Positions 18,015 to 27,730 are shown, counted from the first letter of the stretch. The stretch: 64,000 nucleotides of DNA from Methylomonas fluvii (GCF_014850975.1 NZ_JACXST010000002.1:1054001-1118000), one strand, 5' to 3'. Numbers and translations: made by a program. Notes: a model not told the origin generated them from the sequence alone.

Positions 18015-19220
18015 CTACGCGTCCTCGCCGCCAGCCGCCAAACCCAGCGCCGCCAGCCGTTCCGACAGTAACGCAAAGCTGACATACTCCTGTTCCAGGC
18101 GCACCCCGCGACCATAGCGATGATCCCGCAACACGTCGTATAGAGCCGCCTCCTCCGCAGTTAAAAATGCCAATTCGGCGTTAATCGGGCTAGCTTCTTC
18201 GACCCATTGCGAGCGATGGGCGATTAAAGTGGCCTCGTCCATCAGCAAGGATTGGGCTTGCGGAAAATGCTGGCGGAACTGGCTGAGGATAGCGAAACCG
18301 TGGGTATCGATGTCGCCCCAATAATGAATTTCCTTGTCCTTCAACCATTCGGCTTGCGCCAACGCATCGAAACCGTAGCCTCGGCCGAAGATCACCATGC
18401 TATCGGCAAACGGCGGAAACGCCAGACCGTTGATGTCGTTTTCGGTGACGAATACCCACCGTACAGGCAAATTCAAAGTCGCGAATTCGCTGGCGGTCAC
18501 CGTCAAGTCGCTCAAGCCGGCAATCCGCAGTCGGCTATCCAGCAAGCGAAAGCGAATCGTCGCCGGCTTGGCCAAAAAGCCGTAGCGCGCCTCGAAGCCG
18601 GCGACGCCGGTTTGCGAGGTATCGATCGCTACGGCCGGCAGCAGCAAGTCCAGCCATTCGCCGAGCAACTTCTTACGGCTCTCGATAAATTTGCTGTCGA
18701 TGCCTGGAAGGCTGATTTGGCGTAGATAAATGCCCGGCCTGGGATGTTCGACGACACAGCCGGCCACGCTCAACAATTTTTGCCATTCGTCGGCGTGCTC
18801 CAAGGCGCGTAACGGGTATTTCACTAACCAAGATCGCAGCGCGGCGAAATCGTCAACCAGCGATGCCGCCAACTGCCCGAAAACCGCCAATTCCTTGGCT
18901 TTTTTCAAATACGCCGCCGCGTCGTCCGGCTGGTCGAAAACCACCGCCGCCGGCAAGCGGTTACGCCCCGACAGCCGATGATTGATGTCCCGCCATTCGA
19001 CGGCAAAATGCTTGGCCTCAACGGCCAGCCAATGTTCCACCCAAGCCTGCGCGGCGGCAAAATCGGCGGCCAGTTGCGCCGGGCTGGGTGGCTTTAACGG
19101 AATACGTAGCGGAAACAAGCCGCTCGGCGCCAGGCTTTCCGTCAGGATTTGGCCGCGTTGCCAGCGTTTGTCCAGTTCGGCGCGCAACTCGGCCGGCAAG
19201 ATCCAGACCGGCTTGCTCAT
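18015..19220 (-). CDS. jetD: Wadjet system nuclease subunit JetD (DUF3322/DUF2220)
   Basis: 401 residues. JetD is the topoisomerase-VI-like nuclease that cuts circular plasmid DNA once JetABC loop extrusion stalls. The N-terminal half corresponds to DUF3322. The C-terminal DUF2220 Toprim-like domain shows [15 protein letters not shown] (probable catalytic glutamate in TEN), [12 protein letters not shown] and the acidic [13 protein letters not shown]. Full length for type I. The ATG overlaps the jetC stop by 4 bases and the PPTase follows 2 bases after. Confidence 0.93.
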   Translation of the reverse strand: MSKPVWILPAELRAELDKRWQRGQILTESLAPSGLFPLRIPLKPPSPAQLAADFAAAQAWVEHWLAVEAKHFAVEWRDINHRLSGRNRLPAAVVFDQPDDAAAYLKKAKELAVFGQLAASLVDDFAALRSWLVKYPLRALEHADEWQKLLSVAGCVVEHPRPGIYLRQISLPGIDSKFIESRKKLLGEWLDLLLPAVAIDTSQTGVAGFEARYGFLAKPATIRFRLLDSRLRIAGLSDLTVTASEFATLNLPVRWVFVTENDINGLAFPPFADSMVIFGRGYGFDALAQAEWLKDKEIHYWGDIDTHGFAILSQFRQHFPQAQSLLMDEATLIAHRSQWVEEASPINAELAFLTAEEAALYDVLRDHRYGRGVRLEQEYVSFALLSERLAALGLAAGGEDA

Positions 19221-22200
19221 CCGCCGCGCGCCGCGCGTTCGGCGCGGTACTCTTCGATACTCAGATTGCGCAGTTTGGACGCCCGTCCTTCCTCGTTATG
19301 CACGAAGCCGACCGCCGCGACGTAAGGCTCGATGATATGGATTTTCTGCAGCGGCGTGACGATCAGCAGTTGCAGACTGAGTTTTTCGAACAGCCGCAAA
19401 CCGTATTGCGCCGATTCGTCCGAGCCGCGGCCGAAGGCCTCGTCGATCACCACAAAGCGGAACGAGCGCGAACGCACCGCGCCCCATTCCAAACCGAATT
19501 GATAAGCCAGGCTGGCGGCCAGGATCGTGTAAGCCAGTTTCTCCTTTTGGCCGCCGGATTTGCCGCCTGAGTCGGAATAGTACTCGTGCTCGCTACCATC
19601 TTCCCGCCAGCGCTCACTGGCGCCGAAATTGAACCAGTTGCGCACGTCGGTAACCTTGGCGGTCCAGCGCCTATCCTGCTCGGCCTGACCTTCGCGGCCG
19701 CGAAAGCGCTCAATGATTTTTTTAACTTCCAGAAACTTGTTTTCCGAATACTGCTCGTCGTCGGAGCCGGTCAGCGCGCCCTCGGTGCAAGCGCGCAACT
19801 CGCTTTGAAAATCGCGCACGTCGGCGTCCGGCGTCGGTTGCGCTTCCAGCACGATGAAGCGGTTGGTGTTGTAGTCGATCTGGGTCAAAGATTCGTTGAT
19901 CAGCGCGATGCGCTCCTTGATGGTTTCCCGCTCGCGGGCCAGTTGCGACTGGAAATTGGCGACCTCGCGAATGGTGTTTTCGTTGAGCAATTCCTTGAAA
20001 CGGGCCTCGAAGCGCGGCAAGTCGTCGGCCTGCAAGCTTTGCAGCATGGTTTGATATTCGTGCGCTGCGGCGATGCCGACATCGACTTCCTGGGTTTCCA
20101 ACGGGAAGGCCGCGCAATAGCCGCGCATCGCGTCGATGATCTTGTCGCGCAAATAATTGAGCCGTTTGGTCTCGTTTTCGATTTTGGTCTGCAACCAATC
20201 GCGCATCTCGCGCTCGCGGTTGTCGCAGGATTCCACCGTGACTTGCCGCTCGGCCAGCACCTCACCGCGCAGCGCTTCCAAAGCTGGATATTGTGCGGCG
20301 TGCGCATCGCCGGCTTCGCTCAAGATGTCGGCGGTTTGCGCCAACAGCGCCTCGGCGGCCTGCTTGCGTTGTTCGGTGGCGCCGCTTTCCTTGATCTTGT
20401 CACCTAATGCGCGCTCGGTTTCCAACAACGCGGCTTCCACCACCGCCAGTTGCGCGCCTAGCTGCTGCAATAAATCGGAAGCCGCCTGTAACTGCCGGCG
20501 TTCTTCGTCCAGCGCGGCGATGTCGGCGGCCAGAGGTTGCCAATCCAGTTCGCGGAAATCGCGGTATTCGCCCAGCTTGGTCAAGGTTTCCAATTGCGCC
20601 TTGACCGTGGTTTGCGCTTTGGCGATGTCGGCCAGACGGCCGGCTAAATCGGCTAGCTGCTTTTCCAGCAGCTTGGCCTTGTTCTCCAACGCGGCGATCT
20701 TGGCGGCATTGCTCCAACCCAATACATAGCGGCTGCGGTCGTCGAGGCGGTGGCGGTCGTCTTTTTCGTGGCGCTCGCCGGGCGCCTTGATTTGGCCGGC
20801 GCGGGTGATGGCTTTTTGCTCGCGGCGGAATTGCTCCTGGGTCGCGCAGCAGGCCACATCGAAGCGGTGGCCGATCTCCCGTTCCAACCAATCGTAAAAC
20901 GCCGAATCGGGTTTGATCGCCAATTTGCGCGCCAACGAATCGCGGTGTAGCACCGGCGGCTCAGCGCGCTGGCCGGGCCGCACGCGGAAGTAGACCAGGC
21001 GGCCGCGCAAATGGGTTTGCTCCACCCAATCGGCCACCGCCGCGTAATGCGCATCCGGCACCAGCAGCGACAAACCGAAATTGCGCAGCAGCCGTTCGGC
21101 GGCGCCTTCCCAATCCTTGTCTTCGTCGCGCACCTGGATCAATTCGCCGGCGAACGGCATCTCGTCCTCGGCCAGATTCAGCGCCCGGCACAGCGCCTGG
21201 CGCATTTTGATTTGCGTATCTTCGATGTTGCTGCGCCGCGCCTTCAGGCTGGCCAGCTCGTTTTGCAAGTCCTGGTGCTCACTACGGCCTTGGGCGAAGG
21301 CCACGCCGATTTCGTTGGCCTGGTTTTGCAGATCGGCTTCGCGCGCGGACGCATTGTCCCGCAGTTCGGCGAAACGCATTTGCTGCGCCAAAAAGGCTTC
21401 GGCGTCTGCCGGTGCCGGCAAATCCAGGCTTTGCAGCAACTGTTCGTAACGGCCGGACTTATCGCGGCGGCGCGCAAGCTCGTCCTGCAAACGCTCGATT
21501 TCCAGGCCCAATTGCGCGATACGGTCGCCGCCGTTGGCGGCAATATTGCGCTGCAATTCGCGCTCGTCGAGTTGCTGTTGCCGCTTGCGCTGGTTGAGCC
21601 GCTCCAGTTGGGCGCTCTGTTTGACCAATTCCTCGTCCAAGCCGGCCAGCCATTTTTCCAGCAAGCCGCGCTTCAGGCCGGCAAAAAACGGCCGCAAGGC
21701 TTCGCGGCAGGCGCGCAGGGATTCGGTTTGTTCGTTGAGTTGGGTGTGGCGCTGGCAATCGGCGACCAGCGGCGTCAACAGGCTCATCTGCCACTTGGCC
21801 TTCAAAACCGCGTCGTGGGCGCGGTTCAGGTCGTCGAAATGGTTGATCAGCGCGGTGATGCGCGGCGCGACTTCGGAAGGTTCCAGCATGTGGCTGCGCA
21901 CGAAGTCAGTCAGATTGCCGACCGATTTCATCGATACGGTTTGATGGAACAATTCCAGCGCTTGCTCGTTGTCGATGCCGAAGCGGCGGCGAAACCAGGC
22001 GCCGTAGGGCGGAAAGCTGTCGTGCAACTCGGCGCCCAGGCCGCGCAGCTTCTTGCGCAATTGGCCGATGTCGCTGCCGAAGTCGGAAAAATCGCGGGAG
22101 ATGCTGAAATCGCGTTCGGCGCCCACGAACAGCCGCGCCGGCTGGCCCTGGCGGTCGCTGATCCAGAACACCTGCGCCAAGGTCACGGTCTGGTCGTAGC

Positions 22201-22594
22201 CGGCGTTGTGGAACACACCCAAGATCACCGAATAACTGTTGTCGCCGCGCAAGGCCACCGGCTTGGCACTGCCGCTGACTTCGTTGCGCTCGGATTTGTA
22301 ATGACCCAACACATAGGAACGCAGACTGCGCTCCTTGGCATCGGCGCCGGCAGCCTTGTTGTAAGCGATGCGGTGGGCCGGCACTAATAAAGTGGTCACC
22401 GCATCGACCAGCGTCGATTTGCCGGAACCGATGTCGCCGGTCAACAGCGCGTTGCGGCCATACAAATGCAAGACCCAAACCCGGCCGTCGAAGGTACCCC
22501 AGTTGTAGACTTCCAGGCGTTGCAAGCGAAAGCCGGACAAGGCGTCGTCGTCGACGAAGTCCAGGGAAAATTGCAAGTCGTTAGTGGCGGTCAT
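19217..22594 (-). CDS. jetC: Wadjet system SMC-like ATPase JetC
   Basis: 1125 residues. This is the MukB-like SMC motor of the Wadjet anti-plasmid system. Walker A is GDIGSGKST at 53-61. A long central region is rich in Q/E/L heptads, typical of SMC coiled-coil arms (about 290-520 and 620-900). The C-terminal head has the signature [17 protein letters not shown] and Walker [16 protein letters not shown]. Size and layout fit type I Wadjet. It is preceded by a 229-base gap after jetB that contains a palindromic repeat, and overlaps jetD by 4 bases. Confidence 0.95.
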   Translation of the reverse strand: MTATNDLQFSLDFVDDDALSGFRLQRLEVYNWGTFDGRVWVLHLYGRNALLTGDIGSGKSTLVDAVTTLLVPAHRIAYNKAAGADAKERSLRSYVLGHYKSERNEVSGSAKPVALRGDNSYSVILGVFHNAGYDQTVTLAQVFWISDRQGQPARLFVGAERDFSISRDFSDFGSDIGQLRKKLRGLGAELHDSFPPYGAWFRRRFGIDNEQALELFHQTVSMKSVGNLTDFVRSHMLEPSEVAPRITALINHFDDLNRAHDAVLKAKWQMSLLTPLVADCQRHTQLNEQTESLRACREALRPFFAGLKRGLLEKWLAGLDEELVKQSAQLERLNQRKRQQQLDERELQRNIAANGGDRIAQLGLEIERLQDELARRRDKSGRYEQLLQSLDLPAPADAEAFLAQQMRFAELRDNASAREADLQNQANEIGVAFAQGRSEHQDLQNELASLKARRSNIEDTQIKMRQALCRALNLAEDEMPFAGELIQVRDEDKDWEGAAERLLRNFGLSLLVPDAHYAAVADWVEQTHLRGRLVYFRVRPGQRAEPPVLHRDSLARKLAIKPDSAFYDWLEREIGHRFDVACCATQEQFRREQKAITRAGQIKAPGERHEKDDRHRLDDRSRYVLGWSNAAKIAALENKAKLLEKQLADLAGRLADIAKAQTTVKAQLETLTKLGEYRDFRELDWQPLAADIAALDEERRQLQAASDLLQQLGAQLAVVEAALLETERALGDKIKESGATEQRKQAAEALLAQTADILSEAGDAHAAQYPALEALRGEVLAERQVTVESCDNREREMRDWLQTKIENETKRLNYLRDKIIDAMRGYCAAFPLETQEVDVGIAAAHEYQTMLQSLQADDLPRFEARFKELLNENTIREVANFQSQLARERETIKERIALINESLTQIDYNTNRFIVLEAQPTPDADVRDFQSELRACTEGALTGSDDEQYSENKFLEVKKIIERFRGREGQAEQDRRWTAKVTDVRNWFNFGASERWREDGSEHEYYSDSGGKSGGQKEKLAYTILAASLAYQFGLEWGAVRSRSFRFVVIDEAFGRGSDESAQYGLRLFEKLSLQLLIVTPLQKIHIIEPYVAAVGFVHNEEGRASKLRNLSIEEYRAERAARGG

Positions 22595-22655
22595 GGCGCG
22601 GCGGAATTTTGGTCGAGACGTTGTAAAACGGAATGGACGTCCTCCCCCGCAGCCC

Positions 22656-22783
22656 GAATGCCATTTAGCTTAAGGTGCTTCCCCCTTTGCAAAAGGGGGA
22701 TCGAGGGGGATTTATTCGGAAAATCTCCCCTAACCCCTCTTTGAAAAAGAGGGGGATAAACAACGATAAACTTAATGGCATTC
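22656..22783. repeat. MITE-like inverted-repeat element between jetB and jetC
   Basis: Bounded by perfect 10-base inverted repeats GAATGCCATT (22656-22665) and AATGGCATTC (22774-22783). Inside are nested palindromes built of C5/G5 and A/T tracts (ccccctttgcaaaaggggg and a similar one near 22728-22755). About 128 bases with no coding capacity, which suggests a non-autonomous repeat inserted in the operon. The hairpins lie in the jetB-jetC untranslated spacer and could affect transcription or mRNA stability. Confidence 0.7.
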
Positions 22784-22823
22784 TCCCGGCGAGAAAGCGC
22801 GATGGGGATCAATCCACGCAGAA

Positions 22824-23456
22824 TCACTCTCTGCCTTCCCCGCCGCCAAGCCATTGCGCGTGGTATTCGGCCAACCGGGCATCAAACTCCGACAGCCACT
22901 GCGCATCGACAAAAGCCTTGAGTATCCGCCTAACCTCGTAACTGGCAGCTTGATTAGCGCTGGTCTTGAGCTTGCGCAAAAAGCCCAACTCGACCACCTT
23001 TTTGATATGGGTTTCGATCTGGTCGATCAGCCGCGCCTCATTGCTGCGTTGCGGCAAAAACACCCGGATCAACTCGACGATGTCCTCGCGCGACAAGACC
23101 AACCGAGTCTCGCCGCCGCCGCGGTCGAACTCAGCCAAACGCTTGCGCAGCAGCGCCAACAGCAAGCTGACCGGAAACGACAACGGCCGCCGCGCGATCA
23201 AACGCGGCAACTTGGGCGCCGCGTCGTCTTCCTCCGCGTCGATCTGGCGCGAACGCAAAAACGCATAACCCTCGGCCTCGTCCAGCACCAATTCCAAAGC
23301 CAACACCGCCACGTAATCCCGCACCCTGGCTTGCAGATTTAACAAGGCATTCCAAAGGCCGCCATCGGTTTCCTGGTAGATCACGCCCTTCAATAACGGA
23401 ATGACTAAGGCCGACAGGTCGTATTGCGGCGCTATCTCTAAGTCGGTTTCCGTCAT
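22824..23456 (-). CDS. jetB: Wadjet system kleisin-partner subunit JetB (DUF4194)
   Basis: 210 residues. JetB is the MukE-like (KITE) subunit bridging JetA and the JetC motor. The winged-helix character of DUF4194 is seen in LIARRPLSFPVSLLLALLRKRL, LSREDIVELIRVFLP and HIKKVVELGFLRKL. Length fits type I JetB. It lies downstream of the muramidase/SH3 pair rather than directly after jetA, which is atypical for the usually contiguous jetABCD operon. A 267-base non-coding gap precedes it. Confidence 0.9.
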   Translation of the reverse strand: MTETDLEIAPQYDLSALVIPLLKGVIYQETDGGLWNALLNLQARVRDYVAVLALELVLDEAEGYAFLRSRQIDAEEDDAAPKLPRLIARRPLSFPVSLLLALLRKRLAEFDRGGGETRLVLSREDIVELIRVFLPQRSNEARLIDQIETHIKKVVELGFLRKLKTSANQAASYEVRRILKAFVDAQWLSEFDARLAEYHAQWLGGGEGRE

Positions 23457-23615
23457 GTTTATCTCGTCTTGATTGAGCAGGCGCTGAATTGGGCGTATTT
23501 TAGGGCAAAACTATAGCCTACAAGATAATCTGCTTTTTGACTCGATGCTACTATCCATTGCCAACTGGAAAAGCGGAATTCTACGAACTTAACAAACTGA
23601 GCCTCATGAATCTTC

Positions 23616-23699
23616 AGACGGGTTTTTCAACCGGCTATAAACAGGTATGGCTGCTTTGGCCATATTTAAATGTTTAAGGCGGGATAGCAAAACCCGTCT
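23616..23699. repeat. Inverted repeat downstream of SH3 gene / upstream of jetB
   Basis: Perfect 11-base inverted repeat AGACGGGTTTT (23616-23626) and AAAACCCGTCT (23689-23699) separated by 62 bases. It sits between the SH3-protein stop and the jetB start on the transcribed strand. Either arm is followed by T or A tracts, so it could serve as a weak terminator or be a small mobile repeat. Confidence 0.5.
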
Positions 23700-23723
23700 C
23701 GTAGATAGGAACTTTGCCTACGA

Positions 23724-24320
23724 CTATTGACCTGACTTAAATATGGCTAAATCACTGTTACTGATCCAGCCGCGGATCATTTTCTGTGTCCCTGGGTACT
23801 CAACCTGCAGCCAGTCTCCCTCGGCACCCACCACGCCAACAACATCCCCTTTCACCAAATAAGACTTGAGTTTGGCATCAGCCTTGGGTTTGGAATGGAA
23901 GTAAGTCTTGGGACTCGATATGACCCTCAACTCAGTCCATTCGGTTTCAGTCACCTTATCGTAATTCAGGCCTTGTTCGATGGCCGGTGGCAACAGCATT
24001 CCGCATCCTGGATGTTCGTTACCGTGCTCCACCTTCAAATTGACTCCGGCTGCCTGGATACGAAGTTCGCCAGGAAAGCTATCGACATTCCATGTCGTCA
24101 GCGAGGCGGAATCTCCATTTGATTGCCCACGCAGATAAAAGCTACAGGTTTTGCTCACGCCTTCCCCTTGCTCTTCACGATAGTAACCAGTAATTTTCCC
24201 GTCCGGCGCCACCGCCAAGCGGAGTTGCTCATAAACACCCGAGTGAAATTGGTTGGTTTCGACGGCTCCGACATCGGTCGCCATCAATATTGCCATGATG
24301 AAACCAAAACGATTAAACAT
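23724..24320 (-). CDS. Exported SH3-domain protein, possible immunity protein
   Basis: 198 residues. Signal peptide at about 1-19 (FGFIMAILMATDVGAVE), so periplasmic. The middle contains a beta-rich domain with conserved cysteines (TCSFYLRG and HPGCGMLLPP). The last 55 residues are a bacterial SH3-like domain: YFHSKPKADAKLKSYLVKG, GDWLQVEYPG and RGWISNSDLAIF. It starts 2 bases after the muramidase stop, so the two are translated together. An exported partner next to a cell-wall hydrolase suggests an inhibitor or immunity role; this is inference. Both lie within the Wadjet locus. Confidence 0.75.
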   Translation of the reverse strand: MFNRFGFIMAILMATDVGAVETNQFHSGVYEQLRLAVAPDGKITGYYREEQGEGVSKTCSFYLRGQSNGDSASLTTWNVDSFPGELRIQAAGVNLKVEHGNEHPGCGMLLPPAIEQGLNYDKVTETEWTELRVISSPKTYFHSKPKADAKLKSYLVKGDVVGVVGAEGDWLQVEYPGTQKMIRGWISNSDLAIFKSGQ

Positions 24321-24322
24321 GA

Positions 24323-25438
24323 TCAGCTTCCCCCGTGGCGCTTGTAGGCTTGTTCAAGCAAAACATCATAATTTCCATAATCATCTCCGTTGTATAAGGT
24401 CGCAATGGTGGCGAATTTCTTGTCTTTGAGGGCTTGTAAGCGAGCAGGTTTGGCCTTGCACCAGCCAACGAAAGCATCGAGTTGACCGCGTTCGCCCGCT
24501 TTCATGGATGCGACAAAGTCCTCGACTTTGCTAAAGCCGCAATCTTTGAAGTTGAAGCCCATTACTTGAAACATACCCCACGAACAAGCCTGCAACGCGG
24601 CGTCGGAATCCAAGGCGATGGCGTCGTTGAGGGTTTTCCAGGCCGTTTCCTGATCCTTATTATTGGCTTGCCACTCCGGCCCCGCTTTCTTGACATATTT
24701 GTAAGACAGCATGGGATGCGTTTGGTCGTATTTCTTATTCGTCAATTTCCTAAACCAATGCCCTTCGAAGGCAACGACCGGTAGGCCGGCGGGGCCAAAT
24801 CCGCTTTTCCCGCCCGACTCTACTTCGGCAAAGGCCTTGACCATGGCCAGGGTAATGCCGTTACCCAGAGCCGCCAACGCGGCCTGAAAATCCGCATCGG
24901 CCAACTTGGAAAATGAGCCGCCACTATTGACGGCCGCTTTGAGACGGTGAAGCTTGCCGGCCGCAGCGCGCTCCCGCAAGGACAAATAGCTATCAACAAC
25001 CGCCCGGTGCGCTGTACCGGGCTCTTGCGTTTGCTGGCTGGCAGGCGGCCTTTTAAATTCCAAGAATTCCAATAATCCGGCGACTTCACCACTGGGACCG
25101 CACCAAGAACCACCGGCCAGATAGGGGCGCGAAGATTTGTTCAGATCGGTACGTTTAGGTCGTAGCGGCCGCGCCTTTTCGACCAGGGCGTGGAGAGTTC
25201 TACCCGCCGGGTCGACGCGCCCGTCGGCATGAGGATATCTAAGTTCGTTGCTCTGAAAGCGCCGAATTTCCATGATCAAATCAGTGGAACAACGCCCGGC
25301 TTCCGGAAACGGCCGGCGAATGACGCTGTTGCAGATATTGAATAGATATTCGACGATTAGGACGTCCTTGGGGTCGTTGGCTGCGCCGTCTCCCACAGAT
25401 GCCTTCAGAAGGTTTTCTTTCGTACTTCTTCGCTTCAT
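24323..25438 (-). CDS. N-acetylmuramidase domain protein (PF11860-like)
   Basis: 371 residues from the ATG at 25438, which has an AAGGAG site 7 bases upstream; the frame is open to 25549 but without such a site. Residues 11-88 resemble a peptidoglycan-binding module (SVGDGAANDPKDVLIVEYLF, IRRFQSNEL, DGRVDPAGRTLHAL). Residues 183-370 match N-acetylmuramidase domains, with probable catalytic E206 in KAFAEVESGGKSGF and later CSWGMFQVMGFN and YNGDDYGNYDVLL. No signal peptide or membrane segment is seen, as in phage endolysins and type VI secretion wall-degrading effectors. Coupled to an exported SH3 protein downstream. Confidence 0.85.
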   Translation of the reverse strand: MKRRSTKENLLKASVGDGAANDPKDVLIVEYLFNICNSVIRRPFPEAGRCSTDLIMEIRRFQSNELRYPHADGRVDPAGRTLHALVEKARPLRPKRTDLNKSSRPYLAGGSWCGPSGEVAGLLEFLEFKRPPASQQTQEPGTAHRAVVDSYLSLRERAAAGKLHRLKAAVNSGGSFSKLADADFQAALAALGNGITLAMVKAFAEVESGGKSGFGPAGLPVVAFEGHWFRKLTNKKYDQTHPMLSYKYVKKAGPEWQANNKDQETAWKTLNDAIALDSDAALQACSWGMFQVMGFNFKDCGFSKVEDFVASMKAGERGQLDAFVGWCKAKPARLQALKDKKFATIATLYNGDDYGNYDVLLEQAYKRHGGS

Positions 25439-25566
25439 TATTTCTCCTTGCGAGTTAATGGGTGAACTATCGATCTTGTATTTAGATTGCCTGCCTTGAT
25501 GGGCGCCGGCCACCCCATTCCAGCTAAATTTAGATTTACACGCAACCACGCTACCACAGACCTTAA

Positions 25567-25975
25567 TCAGCGTTTTACCGCCAAAACCAGCAATCCAGGT
25601 GCCGATGCGCCGGCTTCTTTGCGGAAGGCTTCCTCACCGCGGCTGTTACTATTCAAGCCGGCCAAGCTAGCGCGTGCAGAACATAGCCCTTGCAGTGAGC
25701 ATAACGCCCAAACACGTCAAGCCGCACGAAGCAAGCCGGAGCATCATCGACAGCCTGCTCCAAGTTAAATGCCGAACACCCACCGGTTTCATCGCGGCGG
25801 CTCTAAGCAATAATTCGAGTTGACCAAAATAGAGGAAGGTATCGGCGGAAACAATGACATCGAACCTACCGGGATGGTTTTCCAGCTAGTGACAGAGTTC
25901 CGCTTCCGCCAAACCATCGTACAGAGTTCGCCGACTAGTTTCAGCATGCCTGCGGAGAGTTCGAAGCGGACTAGA
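25567..25975 (-). pseudogene. Degraded SAM-dependent methyltransferase fragment
   Basis: Translating the minus strand in shifting frames gives pieces of one methyltransferase of the TPR-linked type: LVRFELSAGMLKL near 25970-25935, then after a frameshift TLYDGLAEAELCH, a stop codon, LENHPGRFDVIVSADTFLYF and a C-terminal EEAFRKEAGASAPGLLVLAV ending with TGA at 25569. At least one frameshift and one nonsense codon break it, and the N-terminal part is missing. It is fused end-on to a truncated PIN toxin. Decayed DNA between the muramidase gene and jetA. Confidence 0.6.
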
Positions 25976-25982
25976 TGACTGC

Positions 25983-26089
25983 AAATCGCCTTGGAGGTAG
26001 CGGCGAAGAACTCCTCGATTTGGTCCTTTACCGCCGCTCAAGCCGGCAACCAAGACATTTGTGTCTACAACCACTCTAATTGCCAGCAT
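25983..26089 (-). pseudogene. Truncated PIN-domain toxin gene
   Basis: The first 35 codons from the ATG at 26089 read as the start of a PIN-family toxin: RVVVDTNVLVAGLSGGKGPN with the conserved catalytic aspartate in VDTN, then VLRRYLQGDLQ. After that the sequence switches to the methyltransferase remnant, so the remaining acidic catalytic residues are lost. No antitoxin gene is visible. A remnant of a toxin-antitoxin module. Confidence 0.6.
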
Positions 26090-26176
26090 ATATGCAACAC
26101 CTATCCTAGCATATGCCTAAATTTTGGAAAGATTTTCGCCCCTCGTGTTCGATGAGAACATCTTGCGCCGCTCGCG

Positions 26177-27625
26177 TCACCTGACAAAAATCACCCTCGG
26201 CAAGCGCGCCTGTTTGCTCACTTCCTGCCCTTCGCCGTCGGCTGTTTGCCAGGCGATGATGTCTTCGGTGGTTTCGTCGACGGTGGTCTTGAAGCTGTCG
26301 CCGCCGAGTTGTAGATAGGCGACGAGTTCCGCCAAGCCGTGTTGCAGCGGGCGGCTGCGGCAGAGTTCAGCCAGAGTGATTTGCGGTTTGTCTTGCAGGG
26401 CGTGGCGGATGTGGCGGGCCAGTTGGGTCTTGTCGATGACGATTTGCGAGAATAGCGCGGTGGCGTCCAGGTCGTCGTCGCCGGTTTCCGGGATCAGGCT
26501 GGCGATGCGCGGCTTGACGGTCGGCGTATGTAGCGGCCGCTCCATCGGCAGTTCGATGTCGGCAGCGGCTTCGGCGATAGTCATCACTTCGCCGGCCGGC
26601 TGGTTGTCGCGCAGAGCCACGGCCTTGGCTTCGATGCCGTGCAAGATTTCCATGATGCGGCGGTTTTCCAGCCAGGCCTGGTCGTCGAGGAAGCGGCGCA
26701 GTTGCCGGCTGAGTTCGGCGACGGTGCGCTGGGTGTGTTCGCCGGCTTCCAGCCAGTCGTAATGCACGCGGCGCAGGCGGGCTTCGGGGCGCAGTTCGGC
26801 CACCGGCTGCAAGGCCAGCACTTTTTCCAGCAAGGCCGACAACTCCTCCTGGCGGCGGCTGGACATCAGAAAATCCCAGAATGCACGGAAGCTGCGGCCT
26901 TGGTCGGAATCGGCGATGGCGTCGCGTTCGCCCATGATGTCTTGCAGCAATTCGCCCTTGCCGCCTTCCCACAAGGCGATGCGCTCGCGCACGCGCCGGT
27001 CCAGACCGCGAAAGTTATGTTCGACTTCACGAAAGTCGCCGAGCAGTTCGCGGGCTAGCGCGGTAAATTGCAGAAAGCGGTCTTTCAAGGCGGTGTCGTC
27101 CAGCACGGCCAGTTCGCCGGCTTCGACTCTGGCGATTTCGGCGTCGATGTCGGTGCGACGCTTGCGCAGTTCGGCGATGCGGGTCTCGGGATTGGTTTCG
27201 CTGCCTGCGCTGATTTGTTTGAGCAGTTCGAACAAGGTTAATAAGCGCGACTCGGTGCCGACGAAGGCGCGTTCGGTCAGGCTGCCCAGCCAGGCGATGG
27301 CTTTTTCGGTAGCCGGGGTCAGGTCGAAATAGGGTTCGTCCGAGCCTTGGCGGTAAAATTTGCGCAGCCAGCCTTTGTCGTTGCCGGCCCAATCGTTGAG
27401 GTAGTCCAGCGCCGATTTCGGAAAGATGTCGTTACCGAATTGCTCTCGCAGGCCGAATAATTCGTCTTCCAAGGCCTCGGCAAGATCAGCCTGGGCGATC
27501 AAGCGCTGGTTTGGGACGACAAACACCCGGTTCAAGAAGCCGGCAACCAATGGCGCGTGCGGTGAATTAAGAAGCCGCCACGCCGGATGATTTTGTTTGA
27601 GCAAATCGAGAGTACGGTAATCCAG
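26177..27625 (-). CDS. jetA: Wadjet system subunit JetA (DUF3375)
   Basis: About 482 residues, the MukF-like kleisin of the Wadjet complex. Typical start block is LDYRTLDLLKQNHPAWRLL followed by HAPLVAGFLNRVF, then DLAEALEDELFGLRE and a C-terminal TLAELCRSRPLQHGLAELVAYL. No ATG fits: a TTG lies at 27604, but the family-like LDYRTLD block lies upstream of it and begins with CTG at 27625, which has aagga 8 bases before. I favour CTG 27625. First gene in the direction of transcription, separated from jetB by about 2.7 kb. Confidence 0.9.
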   Translation of the reverse strand: MDYRTLDLLKQNHPAWRLLNSPHAPLVAGFLNRVFVVPNQRLIAQADLAEALEDELFGLREQFGNDIFPKSALDYLNDWAGNDKGWLRKFYRQGSDEPYFDLTPATEKAIAWLGSLTERAFVGTESRLLTLFELLKQISAGSETNPETRIAELRKRRTDIDAEIARVEAGELAVLDDTALKDRFLQFTALARELLGDFREVEHNFRGLDRRVRERIALWEGGKGELLQDIMGERDAIADSDQGRSFRAFWDFLMSSRRQEELSALLEKVLALQPVAELRPEARLRRVHYDWLEAGEHTQRTVAELSRQLRRFLDDQAWLENRRIMEILHGIEAKAVALRDNQPAGEVMTIAEAAADIELPMERPLHTPTVKPRIASLIPETGDDDLDATALFSQIVIDKTQLARHIRHALQDKPQITLAELCRSRPLQHGLAELVAYLQLGGDSFKTTVDETTEDIIAWQTADGEGQEVSKQARLPRVIFVR

Positions 27626-27730
27626 TTTGAATATCCTTTATGTGCTCGCCACTCGTTGCCGTGGCGTAAACTCTTAAACAATACAGCTGTCCCGCTGCGG
27701 CAATTTATAAATTTGACCGAATTTCTAGCG

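Noticed and set aside
19586-20407. 273-residue plus-strand frame opposite jetC
   Set aside because: Antisense shadow with no start signal or family match.
21011-22387. 458-residue plus-strand frame opposite jetC
   Set aside because: Rich in Q, A and R as expected for the antisense of a GC-rich coiled-coil gene; jetC is certain on the other strand.
22680-22755. Possible CRISPR-like repeat from the C-rich and G-rich tracts
   Set aside because: These are nested palindromes of one repeat element, with no regularly spaced unique spacers.
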